Source of the DNA: Acidiphilium rubrum
GTDB lineage: Bacteria; Pseudomonadota; Alphaproteobacteria; Acetobacterales; Acetobacteraceae
Assembly: GCF_900156265.1 (NCBI RefSeq)
Contig: NZ_FTNE01000023.1
Coordinates: 1 to 60,510 of the forward strand
Direction: 5' to 3'
Length of the DNA stretch: 60,510 nt
Position 1 is the stretch's first letter, and every line of letters starts with the position of its first letter. The translations under genes were made by a program, and so were the position numbers. The notes beneath the pieces are model-generated. The model did not search any database and was not told where the DNA came from. It worked only from the letters and a program-made list of their open reading frames with translations. Below, in pieces: positions 60,237 through 60,510 of the stretch.

Positions 60237-60510
60237 TGGCTTGGTGAGAAAGGTGGCGTATCGAGGCGGGTGGAAGCCTGCCTGAACCTCTTGAAGGAGC
60301 GATACGCCTATGACGAGCGATAGCACTATTCTTCCCTTCCGCAAGCCCGGAGACGTTGAGGATCCGCTGACGGGGATCCTTAGGGACGGGGCCCGTCGGC
60401 TGCTGGCCCAGGCAATCGAGGCGGAGGCTGAGGCGTTTCTGGCCGCGATGAAGGGTGAACGGCTGGCGGACGGCCGCGACCGCGTTGTGCGGCACGGTCT
60501 GGGTCCGGTG
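60213..60510 (+). mobile_element. left end of an IS256-family element (continues beyond window)
   Basis: Homology to HsdM stops near 60212. The following AGAGCTATGGCCGAAATTGG is taken as the element's end, with the transposase gene beginning about 100 bp inside. The other end and the target duplication lie outside the window, so the exact border is an estimate. Confidence 0.7.
60311..60510 (+). CDS. IS256-family transposase, N-terminal part
   Basis: 66 codons are visible, opening MTSDSTILPFRKPGDVEDPL, then TGILRDGARRLLAQAIEAEAEAFLAA and RLADGRDRVVRHGLGP. These are characteristic of the N-terminal region of IS256-family (Mutator-like) transposases. AAGGAG lies upstream. The DDE domain is outside the window. 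Confidence 0.85.

Noticed and set aside
1-60510. CRISPR array, tRNA or rRNA genes
   Set aside because: No regularly spaced repeats and no cloverleaf or rRNA-like stretch were seen while reading either strand.

Overview
The window is GC-rich, tightly packed mobile DNA. Most of it (about 6.4-54 kb) encodes a type IVB (Dot/Icm, IncI-like) conjugation system. IS elements and genes foreign to that system flank it. Codon use, SD-type ribosome binding sites, IS families and protein style suggest an alphaproteobacterium, perhaps of the Acetobacteraceae (Acidiphilium-like). This is an inference from style and was not checked against a database. No replication initiator, partition genes or relaxase are visible, so plasmid and integrated element cannot be told apart here.

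Layout. 0-4.4 kb: an IS66-type element, two alpha/beta hydrolases and an IS5-type element with a 3-bp target duplication in the last codons of the first hydrolase. 4.5-6.4 kb: a zinc-finger/HNH-like protein, an exported protein and a small frameshifted gene. 6.45-16.6 kb (minus strand): a transfer operon reading dotD, a small ORF, dotC, a degenerate DotB-like protein, a small ORF, dotB, icmT, a hypothetical, a lytic transglycosylase, dotM/icmP, a small membrane protein, dotL/icmO. 16.9-20.6 kb: an inserted block with a Sel1-repeat protein, a LysM protein, a broken copy of the dotD 5' end and two envelope proteins. 20.7-37.3 kb (minus strand): a putative HTH regulator, then icmL-K-E-G-C-D-J-B (dotI-H-G-F-E-P-N-O) in the Legionella order, then seven accessory genes including a PLD-like protein and a UvrD-type helicase. 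37.9-46.5 kb (plus strand): exported and hypothetical transfer proteins, a large TOPRIM-like protein, dotA and a coiled-coil protein, closed by a strong terminator. 46.6-48.6 kb: a lipoprotein, a DNA methyltransferase and a RelE/Xre toxin-antitoxin pair with twin palindromes. 48.9-55 kb (minus strand): small membrane proteins, a DsbC/TrbB-like protein, a Cys-rich protein, an ATP-grasp enzyme and a 3'-5' exonuclease. 55.1-60.5 kb: a UmuC remnant, an HU protein, an RloA/RloB-like pair and a type I methyltransferase gene (hsdM) cut by an IS256-family element that runs off the window.

How it works together. DotC, DotD and DotH would form the outer-membrane part, with DotG, DotF, DotI, DotE and DotP spanning or lining the inner membrane. 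DotB and DotO supply energy, and DotL, DotM and DotN form the coupling complex. DotA, IcmT, the transglycosylase and the TrbB-like protein complete the apparatus. Two observations stand out. A 14-bp motif with an invariant GCGAT core lies 31-51 nt before eight start codons that begin transfer gene groups, which suggests one regulon. And dotB has a tandem paralogue that has lost every recognisable catalytic ATPase motif.
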